DNA of 64,000 nucleotides from Ancylostoma caninum. Lineage: Eukaryota > Nematoda > Chromadorea > Rhabditida > Ancylostomatidae. The notes beneath the pieces are model-generated. The model was not told the origin of the DNA and did no database searches. It saw only the letters and a program-made list of their open reading frames with translations. Of this stretch, positions 11,491 through 24,793 are shown one piece after another. The translations under genes and the position numbers were made by a program. Within the stretch, counting starts at the first letter, position 1. Each line of letters begins with the position of its first letter. The DNA lies in contig JBAJFG010000437.1 in NCBI GenBank assembly GCA_037903475.1, forward strand, positions 775,495 through 839,494, given 5' to 3'.

Positions 11491-14154
11491 AGATACAAAG
11501 CTATTTCCAGCACCTATGTATACATAATCTTAGTGTAAGAACCTGGTGAGACTCATTTGCTGAAAAACAACAGAGAAATATTATGCGGATGGAAGAACAT
11601 GCAGAGAAGCAGACAGGTGTGGTCGGCTACAACAGTGTAGTTCTATTATAGTAGTAGTTGAATACAGGACTTTTCTGAGCTAGTGGTCCATGGGCATCTT
11701 GTCACCTGTTTGAACAGACTAGAATAGAACGCAGAAATATCAATGGAATGTAGGGATGCGCAGACAATCAGAGCGCCGAGATGCATGTGGCGCTGCGGAA
11801 TTGGAGGACTTGCCTATTCCTCGGTTTATTTTCTATTTGATTCGTTAAATACTAGTTCTCGAAAAAAAATTTATAGGACGGATGAATTTGATCTACCTGT
11901 CCGCTTATCTGAAAACTGAACAATTTCACGTTCTTTTCAGGATTCATGCACTCGCAGCTAATCTAACCATAGTTTTTTTTTCAAGATTTGAAGGGAAAAT
12001 GAACTTTGTAATGTTCGCTATCATATTTGTTCCTAAATATTGCTTCCCAACGGCTCCTGGCTAGAACGCCGTACTGTAGAGTTCAAACAAAAACCTATTC
12101 GTATTTATTCCAGGATGTGGACACATTTGCACTCTCAGCGCAAGGCAAAGATTGCAATCAGTGATCGGATCTCGTACCGTGCTCAATGGTTCGAGTCTAA
12201 TGCGCAGCGAAGCGTGCAACGGCGACGATCCTAGAGCGCACCTCGTCTCGGATCGAAATGCTGGTCATCGGTTGCGGAGTTGACCCCAGAATTTTTTTTT
12301 CAATTAATTCCATTAAACGTCATTTGGCCAGCATGAAGTTTTCCTCGGGTCCATATCATCCGGACTTGAGGACGGTACAGATCGGCTCAACTTTGCACTC
12401 TGGCTTTCTCATCCATGGATAGGAGATGTTCTGTGTCTATTCCGATGGTAAAGCTAAAGACCTATTAACCTGAGATCTTCTTCCAACTGAGGTACGTAGG
12501 TAAGAATATTTTTAGCTAAACAGCGTGCCCGACTAAATCACGTTTCAGGAAAAAACGAAAATATCAGTGGTGGAATGATAGGTCAAGTAGAGGAGGTGAA
12601 GATGGATTAAAAACTGTGGTTTCCGCCTTTTTCGAGACCCGCACGGCTTGATTTTCAAGAGCAAAGTCTTCAAAAATTAACTCAGATTCCCATTAGTAAA
12701 GTTCAACCTTTGGAAAATCCTAATACAAACTAGGGATTTTGAATGAGCTAACCCTAAACTTCAATTCGTTTGTTCTCACTCATACATGTATATTGTAAAG
12801 TTTGAATGGTGTATATTATGATATCGAACATCCTGTCGCTCAACTACGTAGTTGACTTTGGTATGTGCGACGGAACAGTTTTACAGTTTACGCGATGGAA
12901 AACTCACATGATCAATGTGTGCAAAGCAATCTCAGACGTTTTTTTTTCTTTTTCGCAGACCAAGAAGTGTTTGGGTTGAGTACGTGCGAAAGGATATTCA
13001 GAAATCTGAATCGATATGAATGGGGGGAGGATCAGAACAGATGAGGCAGTGAAAAATTAATAAAACATGAATAAAAAATCTAAGCAAAACACAAACAATG
13101 TACGTATATAAAACACAACATATAAAATAATAAAATTTAATTATAAGAAATAATTTTGGCAATTTTTGCGAAAAGTCTACTAAATGCATACGTAGTATCT
13201 AGAAATACAGAATTTCCAAGGTGGCTTCATGCTCAAATGGCTGTTCAGGATCCTTTAGACTGTGTGATTCCCAAGGACTATGGATCTAGTGCGCGAGAAA
13301 TGCAGCACCTTGTCATCCAGAGCTGATTCAGTAACCGGAAATGAATTTCTTACCACAGTGCTGCAGTCGTCTTCCTCAACTTTTTACCTCTTATTCAGTC
13401 ACGATACTGCCTGGAACAAGTTTCCATGGCATCGTCAGCAATGTGTTTGTTGCCGTCGTTGGGCTAAAACACTTGTTAACGAACGCGTAAAAAACAACTC
13501 GATGTCGCATTTTCTGGGGATCCTGGCGCTGTACTTGGGTTTCGTTGAGGCAGGGCATCGGTACAAAGACTTTCATGAAGGGTTCAAAGAGTGAATAGGA
13601 TCACCAGATTATTTTCTTATTTTCCGTATTATTAGATTATTTTCTGCTTTCATTCGTGTCCTATTGCCTTCCCTCTAAATACGTATTCCACTCATGAGAG
13701 GCAGTAGCTCTTAAAGATAGGCACTCTACGTGACAAGAGGTACACTGCTGGTCTGTGATTGGTCGATTCATGTGCGCGTCGCGGCTGTAGCTTTCGAGGG
13801 TATGAGCAGTTCTGCGTGGACATGGACAACTTTTCTAACATTGAGCAGTGGGACAGATGAGTGCTATCGGGACCCACATACAGTGAAAAGGTGGCTAGCA
13901 ATGTCATTTAGTGTGTCGAATTCGAAGAAACACCCTGAACTTGAGAAGCATACGCGTGCGGCGCGGTCGCGTCGCGGCGTAAGTCTCGATCGCCACCTTT
14001 CCACGGCATCGAGTTAAAAACTTTCTTGCTCTACACATCTTGGGACATCCGGAAAATTTGGTTTTATCCATGCAATTAATAAAAAAAAAAGCAACATCGC
14101 GAACACTCAGAAATCCAGGTACGGGGTGACATGTATGGCCCCTGCCCCTTGTTC

Positions 14155-14285
14155 TTTCGAACGCGACGATATTTAAACTTTTATGGGCTTTGCCTCTTCT
14201 TCTCTCTCACTCTCCAATCACTGCACACTTTCTCGTGTTCTTTTTCCTCTAGTGTATCTTCAGCTGTCGTGCAGTGCACATTGTA
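14155..14285 (+). repeat. CGACGATA-pyrimidine dispersed repeat, copy 1
   Basis: Begins with CGAACGCGACGATA, followed by a pyrimidine-rich stretch with CACTGCACACTTTCTCGTG and TTCTTTTTCCTCTAG. Related copies lie at 39675-39800 and 54300-54440, with a weaker match at 17165-17290. Confidence 0.6.
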
Positions 14286-14999
14286 GTGCCCAAAATAAAA
14301 ATTCTCCACTCAGAAAGAATCCAGCTCTCACCTTAGTCATTTTTTGTTTCAACATTTCCATTTATGACCTTGCGCGTATTTCAGCGCATTACTGACCTGC
14401 TCCATTTGGACAACACGACGGGATGAAGTGCACTATAAAAGATACTCGAACTAGTTTCCATCACAAATCATAGTTATGCACTTTTTAGAGTCCACAACAA
14501 GGTATATCAAGTGCCCCTTCACCTCTATACAGCCCTCAGTCATGAATAACTTCTACAAGAAGTGCTTTTCATCCGCTGTCCACCTATTCAACATTATTCA
14601 ATGAAGCAACAGTTTCCCGAAAGGTAAAATATTGAAATACAGGGCATGTTGTAAATAATTGCTAGGCTTATCTAAAAAATGTTAATATCCCACATTGACT
14701 CTTGGCAAAAAGGTGTAGCCACCACTCAACATAGCTTGCATGAAGCTTGAGTTGCAGTTGAGGACGCCGAAAGTGGTATGTAGGAACGGGGGGGGGGGGG
14801 TGGGAAAACAAATGTATTCTTCGCCACTTTGTGGATCAGGATGGAATAATGAAATTCCTGAAAGTATCAGTTTTAATATCAAATAATTAACAACGAATGT
14901 TTAAAAAACAAAGATCGAAACAAAAAAGTTATCATAAAATAGTTATAAAACAGACTTCTTTAACATTTTAATTTATTTTACAAACTAATTTTGAAAATC

Positions 15000-15130
15000 A
15001 GCCCTGCGTGCACTGGTAGCAGCTAGGTATAGACAACGTCATGTTTGGGTAAACATGTTGATGGGTACCAAGTAAGTCGCAAATCTGAGTAAGTTGAGGC
15101 ATTTACCATGGGTGATATCAGTGATGCATC
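15000..15130. repeat. GGGTAA/TTACCC dispersed repeat, copy 4
   Basis: Contains TATAGACAACGTCATGTTTG, GGGTAAACATGTTGATGGGT and TTTACCATGGGTGATATC, in the same order as copies 1 and 5. Confidence 0.6.
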
Positions 15131-17164
15131 TGAGCCTTGGTTTCGCTCAGTTATGCAAACATGAATCCTAGTCTTGCTTTGCACCACACACTGGCAACTG
15201 CTGAAAAATGGGAATATCCACCAATTTATCCTTACGAAAGCCGCATTTCAATCTTTATTGAGACGTGCATAATAATATACATGTAGTACAACTAACACAA
15301 CGCAATAAAGAGGAGCCAATGATCGATAAATCGTGGAAAACCAACAACTACTTCCATAAAATAGAAAATATAATTTTGGAAAACAGCATAAAAGATGAAC
15401 TTAAACATGAAAAGGACACTAGATAGTTCCTGGGTCAGAAATGCGGGCAACTATTCGTCTGAAATGACTAGGCGAGATCTCCAAAGGGTTGCGGGACATC
15501 TACTACCCAACTTGTTGCGGGGCGGGGCTGGCCTCATACGAGCAGCATCCACTACTAATAAGTGACGATTACAAAATATTCATCACAGAAGTTCATTCAG
15601 ATAAGCGTGAAATTTCCAGAAGGACCATGAAGGTTGATCAAACCAAAAACCTGCAGCAGAAAGAGTTTTTGTTGAGATTTTCTGTGGACTCTTTGCTGCT
15701 GAGCTTCTGCAACACTTGGGCCTAGCGGTCGTTCAGCGAGTTGATCTGCATAGGATCAGAAGTTCTGTACACTTTCAAGATATCCATAGGACTCTTTTGA
15801 GACTCTTTCTTTCAAGGCAAGAAACCGTTCATTTGAGCAAACAGATTGTCTTTCAACGTTATTTCATTCAGTGAATCCTATGAAGGACCACTCTGCGCGC
15901 CCGCTGCGATTGGCCAGGAATGAGGTTGGGTATTAGATGTCCGTAAACGTAGATACATCCTCAACAGAACATACGACTGTACCGTTAATCAAAAGGAAAA
16001 TCCCATTTTAATTATAAATGTTAGTAAGTTTGTAGCCCGAAGACAATTTATTAGCAGGGTTACAGTGTTTTCGAGTGGAACAGCTATGTACAGCTAGCTC
16101 ACAACTACACAACGTCGAAAAGAACTTAAATTTTAGAGGCAAAACAACGGGGTCTGAGAGGTGGGGATGGCAGAATGTCCTTCTAAAAATTGAAAGCTCC
16201 GTTTTGTGCCAGGTGCAGTTTGAACGGAAGTGCTATCCAGCACGCCCTCGTGAGTTTTCCTGGAGGAAACGTCGCCGACGTTGTCGAGACAAAAATTGCC
16301 CAGGAACATAAAGATGGGAAATTCGGTCATCAAAATTCAAACCGGTATAAGCTAGGAGGAGTACATCTGTTGCTTGCGAGAACTTCAGCAGTACTCGCAT
16401 CTATATGAACCGCCTGCATTTCCATGGTAAGATGGTTGAATTTCCATGGTAAGATTTATCCTGCACGCAATACTGAATCCTATGGAAATTTGTGCAAATT
16501 TTGCAAAAGCTTCACGAACAAGTTTTCAGGTTCTCTTTGCAAAATGAACTGAGTGCCCTCACAGTACCAAATAAATCTATGTATTAAGCAGGCCGCGGAT
16601 TCCATCTCAGAAGTGGTAAGGTTTATTTATTTATTTATTTGATACGTTACAGTGAACGTGCTAGATAAAAGAAAATAGAATGCAAATAATAACAATTCAC
16701 GTTAGACAAAGAATGCCCAAGGTACCCAAGGAATTCTTTATTTGAAAATGCGACAACCGCAACTTACAGAGTTATGACTATCATTGCACTCCAGCCACCG
16801 CTGTTGTTCAGAAAGGTTTATTCAGCTGGAAGAGCTAGTTAATCCGAATAGAAAGCTTGTGCAAAAGCCAAAAACAAGTACTCGCATCAAGGTTCTTTTA
16901 ATAAGTTTCGCTTTTTTTATTATTTATTATTTGTTACACCTCTATATCGCAAAGGAACGGTTAACATCGATCTGTGCTTGCGTAGAGTTCAACAGTAGGC
17001 CTAATATCTCCAATCGTCCAATCAATCGTGTCCAGATGGAGATGTAGGCGAACTGTCGAAGATTCTCTTTGAATGGAAAGATGAAAAAAAAGATGAAGGT
17101 TCTTTTTCCAAGGGGTAAAATAAAAGTAACACAAAAATAGGATGGAAATCTTATGAGCATGATT

Positions 17165-17290
17165 AAAGGTCGGTTCTAGTCCGTTTCAAAAAGGACGATA
17201 TCTCAGCGTTTGTGCCGGAGGTCTGCATTTCTCGCCTGCCTCTCCGAATCCCGCACAATTTCTCGCGTTCTCGCGTCAATGGTCGAATGA
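17165..17290 (+). repeat. CGACGATA-pyrimidine dispersed repeat, weak copy
   Basis: GTTCTAGTCCGTTTCAAAA, GGACGATATCTCAGCGT, then TTTCTCGCGTTCTCGCG. This is similar in order to the copies at 14.2, 39.7 and 54.3 kb but more diverged. Confidence 0.35.
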
Positions 17291-17514
17291 GTCGTTGTTT
17301 CGAAGGTACATACAAATGTCAGGAGGTAGCCAATGCTCCGCAGAAGTGGAAATCGGCCAATCGCGGTCCTATATACTAGAACTATATCCTAGAAATATTA
17401 AAATATCCATTGGCCCATCAAAGATGCGTATGTATGATAGGACTGCCAAATATTCAACTATTTAACCGTTACAAAAAAAAACTTCTGAAAAGCTGGTACT
17501 ACTTCCTTCGCAGA

Positions 17515-17605
17515 TCTATTATCAAGTGTTCCGTAACTTTTATCTTACCATACGTGCAATTAATGAACTCCCCAAGGACGTCGTTGAGTCACAGTCCATA
17601 TGACC
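17515..17605 (+). mobile_element. Possible LINE reverse-transcriptase tail remnant
   Basis: One frame reads TIRAINELPKDVVESQS. This resembles the conserved end of non-LTR retrotransposon reverse transcriptases (the R.wN.LP..vv.s pattern). Flanking frames are broken. It is a short relic at best. Confidence 0.35.
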
Positions 17606-18842
17606 GTACCAGTCATAACAAATCAAGGACGAACAGTTTCGAGGCTATTCGCAAATGATAGCTCATGGCAACAGCAACTTATTGGTAAAAACAAATTCAC
17701 CCAAGTAAAAGTTATGTTCAAAAACTCACGTTTATTATAGGTTGTCACTTGTCAGGGTTTTTCCTGGCAAGAAAGACTGACTGATATAATACCACCATTA
17801 TTACCATCACCAATTATCAAACAACTATAGCTCACGTGAAGTAAAAAATAACAAAGCAGTAGGTATCAAGACGTTATGTGGAAATGGATCCACTATAAAA
17901 TCGTAATAAAGAACGACAAAAGCCAAGAAAAATTTATCATTTACGTAAGACATCATGGAATTGGACAACTGTGCCATTTCGTCGTAATTTTTCAAACTCA
18001 GGCGGAAATGTATGGATAAAAATAAAATTTACGGTGGCAAAGTGAGCTCTACGTAACTTGTAAGTCTCTGTCAAAAAAGGAAAACATCAAACACGAAGAA
18101 GAAATAAATAAACAAGAAAAAGGCAATTTCGCCTCTACCTTCAAACGAATCACATTACTTGACGGAAAATGTGAGGAATCCTGATAGAAGATCTCTTTGA
18201 GAGGTCTTTCCCATATATTTCTTAGTCCTCAAAATGAAAGGATACATGTATATTTTCATTGTATCCCAAACCTTTTCTAAGATGCCACATGAAGACGTAC
18301 ACGCCACGGCAGTCAAGCTGACTCGGCGACACGCGACGCGCCTTGTTGCAGAGCGGTAGACCTTCTGCTGTACGTGTGCTCTGTAATACTACTGTTACAC
18401 TTATCCAGTAGTGTGGCGGTTTAGGTTACTGTGACCGGACGACACTGGCTTCAATACTTATCGATTTTTTACCGACGACAGCGGCAACAGCGCAGGCGAC
18501 ACGCCGGCGGCAATCGATAGTTATCAAATCCAATGGCGCGCTTTTGCAGCGAGATAAACTCAAGAGGTGTAGTAACATAGTTGCTGCGTAACATCGCTCA
18601 GGTCGCTGCGAGCCCTTATACGAGACATTAATGTCTATGTATGTATAACCAGGGCAAACAATCAGTTAGCATAGTGAAAGGATGAGATCTCTTCCCGCAA
18701 GCTTACGATTTTTATGAGCTTCAACTTTTTACAGGTGCTCATGCTTTTAAAAAAACTAATTGCTGTCGTAGCACTCCGCTGAGCATCACATTAAGGGTAT
18801 TTCTTAGGAATTTTCATAACTTTTCTGCAACCTGCCAAAATG

Positions 18843-19647
18843 TATAGTGGCGGTCGACACGACCCAATGTTCTGCGACGGCGGACACCCGCCCCGCAGCC
18901 GCCGCGCGCCCTAGATGCGTCGCAGCTGTGCGGCGGCTGCGCTGGCAATTTGCCAGCCGGAAGCTGGCCTAAAATTGTCCGCTCGTCGATTTTCGATTGT
19001 ATTTGGCTGTTTTAAACCGTTTCTTTTCATTTTTTTTCAGATTCTTGCCGGGAAAAGGATTTGCCATGGATGACGCGAAAAATCTGAGCCCCTGAGCTCG
19101 ATAAGGTAAGAAATTTAATCGCAAATAAGTGTCCGTGAGATCCGCGGACCAGGTGTGTTTTGCAGTGTTCATAGCTTCCTTCGATTTAGGATTTGCCTTT
19201 TTTCAGGAGTTCCACGGCTGGTGATGAATCGCTAGGGTTGCCTTTTACAATATGGGTCGTATTCGACTGGAATGACGACGGATTTGGGAGGTTGCCGGAG
19301 AGCATTTCACCTTGGTAGGTTTGTTATCTTCAACATCGTTCAACAGAATTCGAGCTAATTGTAATGGAGAAATCACTCTCTTTAAATGCAATCCTATTTG
19401 TATGTGACTCGCGCCATAACATATTTAAATGCTTTTGGGCATCTGTTAATTAGTGTTTTTATTTCAGGATATCACGTTTATTATTTCGATAATTCCTAAC
19501 CAACTCTTAGTAGGGAAATGCGGAAGAATATTCGCATAAATTGTGGTATATCTCTTCAATACGGCCAGCCATGGTTTTTCTAGGTTGCAACGCTAGTGAA
19601 CTCGTTGCTCACTACTCGGTTGATGCCCTGCGACAATTGGCGATTAA
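18843..19647 (+). repeat. Left 805-bp inverted arm
   Basis: Pairs base for base with 29711-30515; every segment I compared is identical and the arms have equal length. The outer 150 bp is very GC-rich (GCGGCGGCTGC words) and looks like transposon terminus. The inner part carries Arf-GEF exons that continue seamlessly beyond 19647, so this arm is the original and the right arm the copy. Confidence 0.95.
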
Positions 19648-21217
19648 GTTCCTGGAAAGGGGGGAGTTGCCAAACTTCCGTTTCCGAAAAGATTTCCTTC
19701 GGCCATTTGAAGTGAGATAGTCCATTCTTACTGAGAAACTTCCGTTAATAAATGTCTTAAGATTATCATGGCAAGAAATCGTTCCGCTCAAACACGTGAG
19801 TTGGTGGTTGCCTGCTGCTCCAATTTGGTTGAGGCCCATGCTCCAAGGATAAAGTCCGGCTGGCGAAATTTGTTCTCAGTCTGGACATTAGCTGCTGGTA
19901 TGTTGCATAACAATATAATACATAGCCTGATTTTGTAACAGTTCTTATTTACGAGTTCGTTGCAGGTGATTTACAGAAAGATATAGCCGAGGCAGCTTTT
20001 TCGGCCAGTTCCAGAGTCATACTGTATCAGTTCAAGGAGGATTTCGCTTCTATTCTGGATGCGTTTCAGGTAAAAATAATCTCTTTGTCTAAGACACATT
20101 TTCAATGAGATTGAGTGCTTTAGCGCTGAAGACCTTAGCAGAGTTTGCGTGCAATACTAACCATCCTGACGTGATTATGGAGGCTATACGTCGCATTCGT
20201 TCTTGTGGAGAGTACGTATACTGTTATTTTCACGTTCCTTTCTCCTTTCTATGTTTATTTTTCTCCGACTTTATCGTTCTGGCATCGAATTACTAAAGTG
20301 TTCTTGGAAACTGTGACGGTAGAAGAGTTTTTTGTTTGGAGGAAGGAGAATAGGGGGATGTCTACCTTAAGTTTTATAAAACAAACCTTGGGCGTTGTAA
20401 GCAAATGTAATATATTCAAACGTTGAAAATGGTTTTGAAGAGCAGATGCAGAGACATTTATTGAATCCTAACATTTAGTGTTTTCGAAGGGATCTCCATT
20501 TCCTGGAAAGGCCTTTACCAAAGACTATACGTGGATCAACGAAGAATTCTGCTTTTTGATGTTCCAGTAGTTGCGAGTGTTTTACGTTTTAGGTACGTTT
20601 CTGTCAATCAGGAGCGTATCGTTGAAGCGCCATGGGAAGAGTCCTGGAGCGTTTCAGGCGACCAAAGGATATGGCTTCGCGGATGGTTCCCAATATTTTC
20701 TGAGCCAAGGTAGGAACCTTTTCTATGATTTCGATACATCATATAGATTTATGTGCTCTATTCATTTTCTGTTTTTTTTTGCTGAGGTTGTGGTGTCATT
20801 ATATTGTCATTATATGTTGTAAGAAATTTTTGTTTAGCTGTATCATCAACCGATGTAAACTGGATGTGCGTACGAGAAGTCTGTGTGTGATGTTTGAGAT
20901 CATGAAAAATCATGCAGTGAATTCCGTTCCGAGTGGTGGAGAGATCTCTTCAACATAGTTTTCTGGATATCTGACCATGCTAAATTGAATGAACATCAAG
21001 GAGATGTGAGTGGCTGTTTTTTCTAGTTCAGTTTTTGCTACTCCTGCTCTCGAGCCTGCTGTCGCCTTCTTCAATACTTTTTTTGCCACTTGTTTCGCTT
21101 ACATAACTTTATTACTAGACGGTTTCCAAATTGCGTTGTAGAGTCCGGGAAATGAACACTACGCATTTGATTTTGCGGCAAGTTTTCTGTACCTTTTCAA
21201 AGCTTATTTCTGCACGG
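19207..21217 (+). pseudogene. agef-1: Captured BIG/AGEF-1 Arf-GEF fragment, C-terminal HUS region
   Basis: Exons read: 19207-19318 (YNMGRIRL, then a TGA at 19273-19275, then RRIWEVAGEHFTL), 19584-19711 ([20 protein letters not shown]), 19762-19897, 19966-20069, about 20110-20212 (LAEFACNTNHPDV, MEAIRRIRS), 20593-20709 (IWLRGWFPIF), 20838-21005 ([25 protein letters not shown]) and a weak one near 21143-21217. Order and sequence match the region after the Sec7 domain in BIG1/2 guanine-nucleotide exchange factors, which activate Arf GTPases at the trans-Golgi and endosomes. The Sec7 domain is absent. Lesions: the TGA, a frame break near 20936 between [14 protein letters not shown] and WWRDL, and phase conflicts at the exons near 20110 and 21143. 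It is a decayed fragment; the functional gene should lie elsewhere. Confidence 0.8.
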
Positions 21218-21760
21218 GTTTGAGTTTCTACCAGCTCGGTTTTCCTCTATGCTTTGGGCTTACCAAGGTACTAAAGCCGTTGTTGAAAATGGCTTTAGAC
21301 GCTGTTATATCGTTGGAATTTTAGGAGGATGGTGATCACAATGGTGTGCTTGAATCCCTGCAAAAACGCTTGAATACGCCGCTTTTGAATACTTGTTGAA
21401 GGTAGACTTGGGTCAAGGCATCTTCACGAAGGCTTTCTGCTGCCCGACATCAGGATGAGCGGAATTTCGCTTCCGGAAGTTTGGAAGTTTCTGGACTCTG
21501 GTGTCATGCATGCCTCAAATTCTCATATTTCTTGAGGATCAGCAGTAGCTGAGTTATGCGAAGATATACATGCTCTATTTAACCCTCCAGACTTCTCGCA
21601 TTTCAAACTTTTTTTCAATTTCCCAGCTCCGAACTTCCGGTTTTATGGGTTGAGGTATTGTTTCGCTTTGATCTCACCCTATTGTTCCGTTAGCATTTTC
21701 ATTCACAAATATTATTTTACATGTTCAAATACAACCCGCTTTAGGCACATACTTTCTCAG

Positions 21761-23413
21761 TTAGAGACTTTCCATTGAAATGTCTGACCCGTACTCCACA
21801 TCGGCAAGCGAAAGCGAGCTAGATGTTTCCATAGCTTCGTCCTCGGCAGCTGCATCTATAAGTTGCTTTGCCCTCGCGTCATTTTCTTCTCTGAAGATGT
21901 GCCTGAACCACGCGCTTGCCATGGATGACGGAGCTTCGGCCAACCAATGATGTGCTCTAGCTTTTACCTCAAAAGAGTCATTTTTCGCTGGGCATTGATT
22001 GGAGTAGAATTTGAAAACATACTGTTTCTATTTTGTCCGATGGTTTCCCGTATTTGGTCAGATGTGCCTTGAGTTGACTCCAGCACAGCTCTATTGGATT
22101 AAAAAATGGATGGAAAGGAGGAAGTCTTATAAGATTTACTCCAAGTCCATCGCATATCTCTTCTACAGCGTATTTCCGCACTCGAGCCAGTCCTCCTCTC
22201 GATTCGACGTAGTGGTCGAGCTAAATTAATATGGTTTGAACAAGAAAAGAGTAGCCGCAGCACTTACCTCAGCAATGAGATCCGCTTTGGGAGATTCCTC
22301 GGCAACTTCAATTCCCTTGGACCGCAAGAATTCCGTTATTTGTGCCTTTGTGGATGAACGCGAAGGCACCTTCTCTAACTGGCGCGAGTGGTATGCCGCG
22401 TTATCCATGACTACTGTTACTTGCCTCCCATTTGCCCAGCTGACCATATGTGGAATGGAGTCCCTCAACCATGCCTCGAATAGGAGGTGATCCATATCTC
22501 CATCTGAATCGTCATCCATCGACCGGTTCTTGCTAACTATGATTTTGGTGCAATTAGGCACCACGCCGTCTTCTCCTAGAGCTGCGATAACTATAGCTCT
22601 TCTTCCCTTGTTTTTGCCGGCCGTTCTCCCACAGGAATACTTTTCTAACATGGAGGCTGGGGCGAAACGCGGAATGTTGTTATCGTTCCAACCGCGTTTT
22701 TTAACCATTTTGTCAAAAACCCAAGTCTCATCAATGAAGATGAGACAGTCTCCGCGGTTCCTAGCCTCGGCGATCTTGCGAAGATACACTTCTCTTTTCG
22801 AGACAATATCTTGCTTCTCGTAGATCGTTCGCTGTCCTCTGTTCATTCGATATGAGAAGCCAATCGCTTTCAGGAACCGATACAGCGTGGTGATCGACAT
22901 ACTGAAATCGGCATACTTAGACTTGAGGGCTTCTTGCAACTCCGCGACTGTTACGTCCGATTCTTCCTTGAATTTCCGGTGAATCTCCTGCCTGACTTTC
23001 TCGCCCCACGTAGCCTCATGTCTTTGGAAAACTGCGGTTCTCATTGCTTTTCTGGACATGTGGGTCCTCCTTCTATACGTCAAACGCGAACGAAGATCTG
23101 CAATGTTTGCCCGACCAACCGTTGTCACCGTGGAAGGGGAAACCCCACATGCTAACGAGGTGAGTTTGTAGGGCGAATCAAAAATGGTGCCCCTGGTACT
23201 AGCTCCCAATGCCATCTTCAATTCATCAAAGAACGCTCTGACATTCCGGATAATCATCTTCGATTGGGGGCCGTACGTAGGCCTCCTCAAACGATCAGTA
23301 CCCCTCGTCCTTCTTAATCCTTCTATCCGAAAGTTTCGCAAGTTGTTACAAGCATCACATCGGGGGGTACCATCATTGACCGCTTGATCCTCTCCATTTT
23401 CGTTCAGCTCACT
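21761..23413 (-). CDS. Tc1/mariner (ITm) superfamily transposase
   Basis: Main exon 22268-23413 is open for 382 codons; the next exon is 22023-22220. Helix-turn-helix-like segments sit at LTSLACGVSPSTVTTVGR and SITTLYRFLKAIGFSYR. The catalytic triad is visible: FIDETW (Asp about 228), VVMDNAAYH (Asp about 337) and FFNPIELCW (Glu about 426). These define a cut-and-paste DDE transposase. Between the second Asp and the Glu are 88 residues, including TKAQITEFLRSKGI and KADLIAE, an inserted helical module resembling HeH/SAP DNA-binding motifs; ordinary family members have about 34-39. The last part (WLAEAPSSMASAWF to ISMESL) lies in another frame from about 21985 and needs a very short intron or a frameshift to join. 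The 5' start is uncertain: the open frame runs back to an acceptor at 23414 without an early ATG. Otherwise it looks intact. Confidence 0.8.
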
Positions 23414-24793
23414 CTGGAAAACAAAGCAATACCGTACGTATTCCTGGCTCGAATCATTTTATTTTGTGATATCTACATAATGTTATTTACAGTATGCTAA
23501 GATGTGCATAGAATATCCAGCTGTGCGCATGGATGACCTCGTGAAAAGTAATGCAGATGCTTACACAGGTCTAGGTCGGCTCCTCACCTAGCGGAGGTTT
23601 TCATGATGGTTGGAAATTATCTAAAGCATGCGCGTATTAGAAAGTAATATCTTTTCGTTAGAGTTACTTCCTTCCAAGCAGGCGAATTTACACACTTCTC
23701 GCGGCATACCACATCTAAACATTTCTCCATCTTCACATTCTCAAAACATAGGATTTAGCGATGACCTCCTTGACCAGCCTCCATCCCGAGCACTTCAACA
23801 TCGTGTCTCCCCGTTAATTTGCAGTTATGTTCGACACTCTTCTACATCAATAACAAACGGTTCCATCCTTTGCATTAGTTTTGCCTTCCTTCCCAGCTAT
23901 TCGATTTCTGCTGCGCAAAAGCCACAAATTATAAAACTGAATATTTACGAATGCGTGTGAACTCGTCATCGTTCATCCTACTTGCAGGATGTGATGTCCC
24001 TGGTATACTGCAACCATTCCCATGCTGGATGTGTTAGTCCGACTCAAATGGTCGTCAAATTCATTCCATGAATTCCATGGATATAGTCTGAAAATCATGT
24101 GAATTTGTTAAGGATGCTTAATAAATTTGATATTTTTTGCTTGGAGTGGAAATCTACAAAGGCCAAGCTGTTTCGAAGCTTCTAAAATCAGATTTTTGAA
24201 ATCCGTAGAACATGCACGGATTCTTCGAACAACTTGCTAGCGAGCAGTGACAGAGCATGCACTGTTAGTGTAGGTATGGTATCATTATGAATGCAGGCAA
24301 GGACAGGAATGGAGGAAATTGGGAGTGCAACGCATGCATTCATGAATGTGACTGAGCCAGCAAAAAGCCGAAGTGATCAGGAATCTTCTTAGTTCCGATA
24401 CACTCCAACTCTCCACCGAACAAAGCCACCACTCTCTTTAAATAAACCTGGTTACCTCAAGCGACTTCAACTAGTAGGCGTTTGCAGAGGTATAGTTGCG
24501 AATAATCAGCAGCGTATATTAGACTCCGTCTGTTGAATACATAACAGAAAAGGAATATGGGAATAGCGCGACGTCTGCCAGTCATAGTGTGATAGTTGAT
24601 TTGGATGTTCCATCAGCAGGCACTATGGACGGGCAACGCAGTGTCAAGACACGAATAGGAGTCTCAGATCCGCAACGCTGATGAGAGATGGCTTCCTATG
24701 TCAGCTCATCTCTACTATCTTTGGGAGAAAACAATATGTGAAGCAATTTAGTTGGTGTTTTAGGAAGTTGTATGTTTTGTCTGAAAGTGAATA
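23414..24793. other. Interior of the giant element, no gene recognised
   Basis: Between the transposase and the next exon run I see no supported exon. It might contain the first transposase exon or the transposase's own inner terminus; no inverted pair was found by eye. Confidence 0.4.

Larger units (their letters stand above)
10121..18842. other. Gene-poor interval with repeats
   Basis: No exon series or conserved protein was recognised on either strand. It holds two GGGTAA-type repeats (10440-10775 and 15000-15130), a CAGA/TAGA microsatellite, members of the CGACGATA-pyrimidine repeat family, and a short LINE-like remnant near 17.5 kb. Open frames of 60-104 codons have no splice or family support. 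Confidence 0.5.

Noticed and set aside
11204..11513. Open frames rich in Leu, Ser, Val and Cys (LSVCLSV type)
   Set aside because: Produced by the CAGA/TAGA microsatellite.
12180..12210. GGTTCGAGTCTA resembling a tRNA B box
   Set aside because: No matching A box, acceptor stem or anticodon arm could be drawn around it. No tRNA or rRNA was supported anywhere in the window.
18969..19172. Identical 67-codon open frame seen twice (also 30186-30389)
   Set aside because: It runs antisense to the Arf-GEF exons inside the inverted arms; duplication of DNA, not conservation of a protein, explains the identity.
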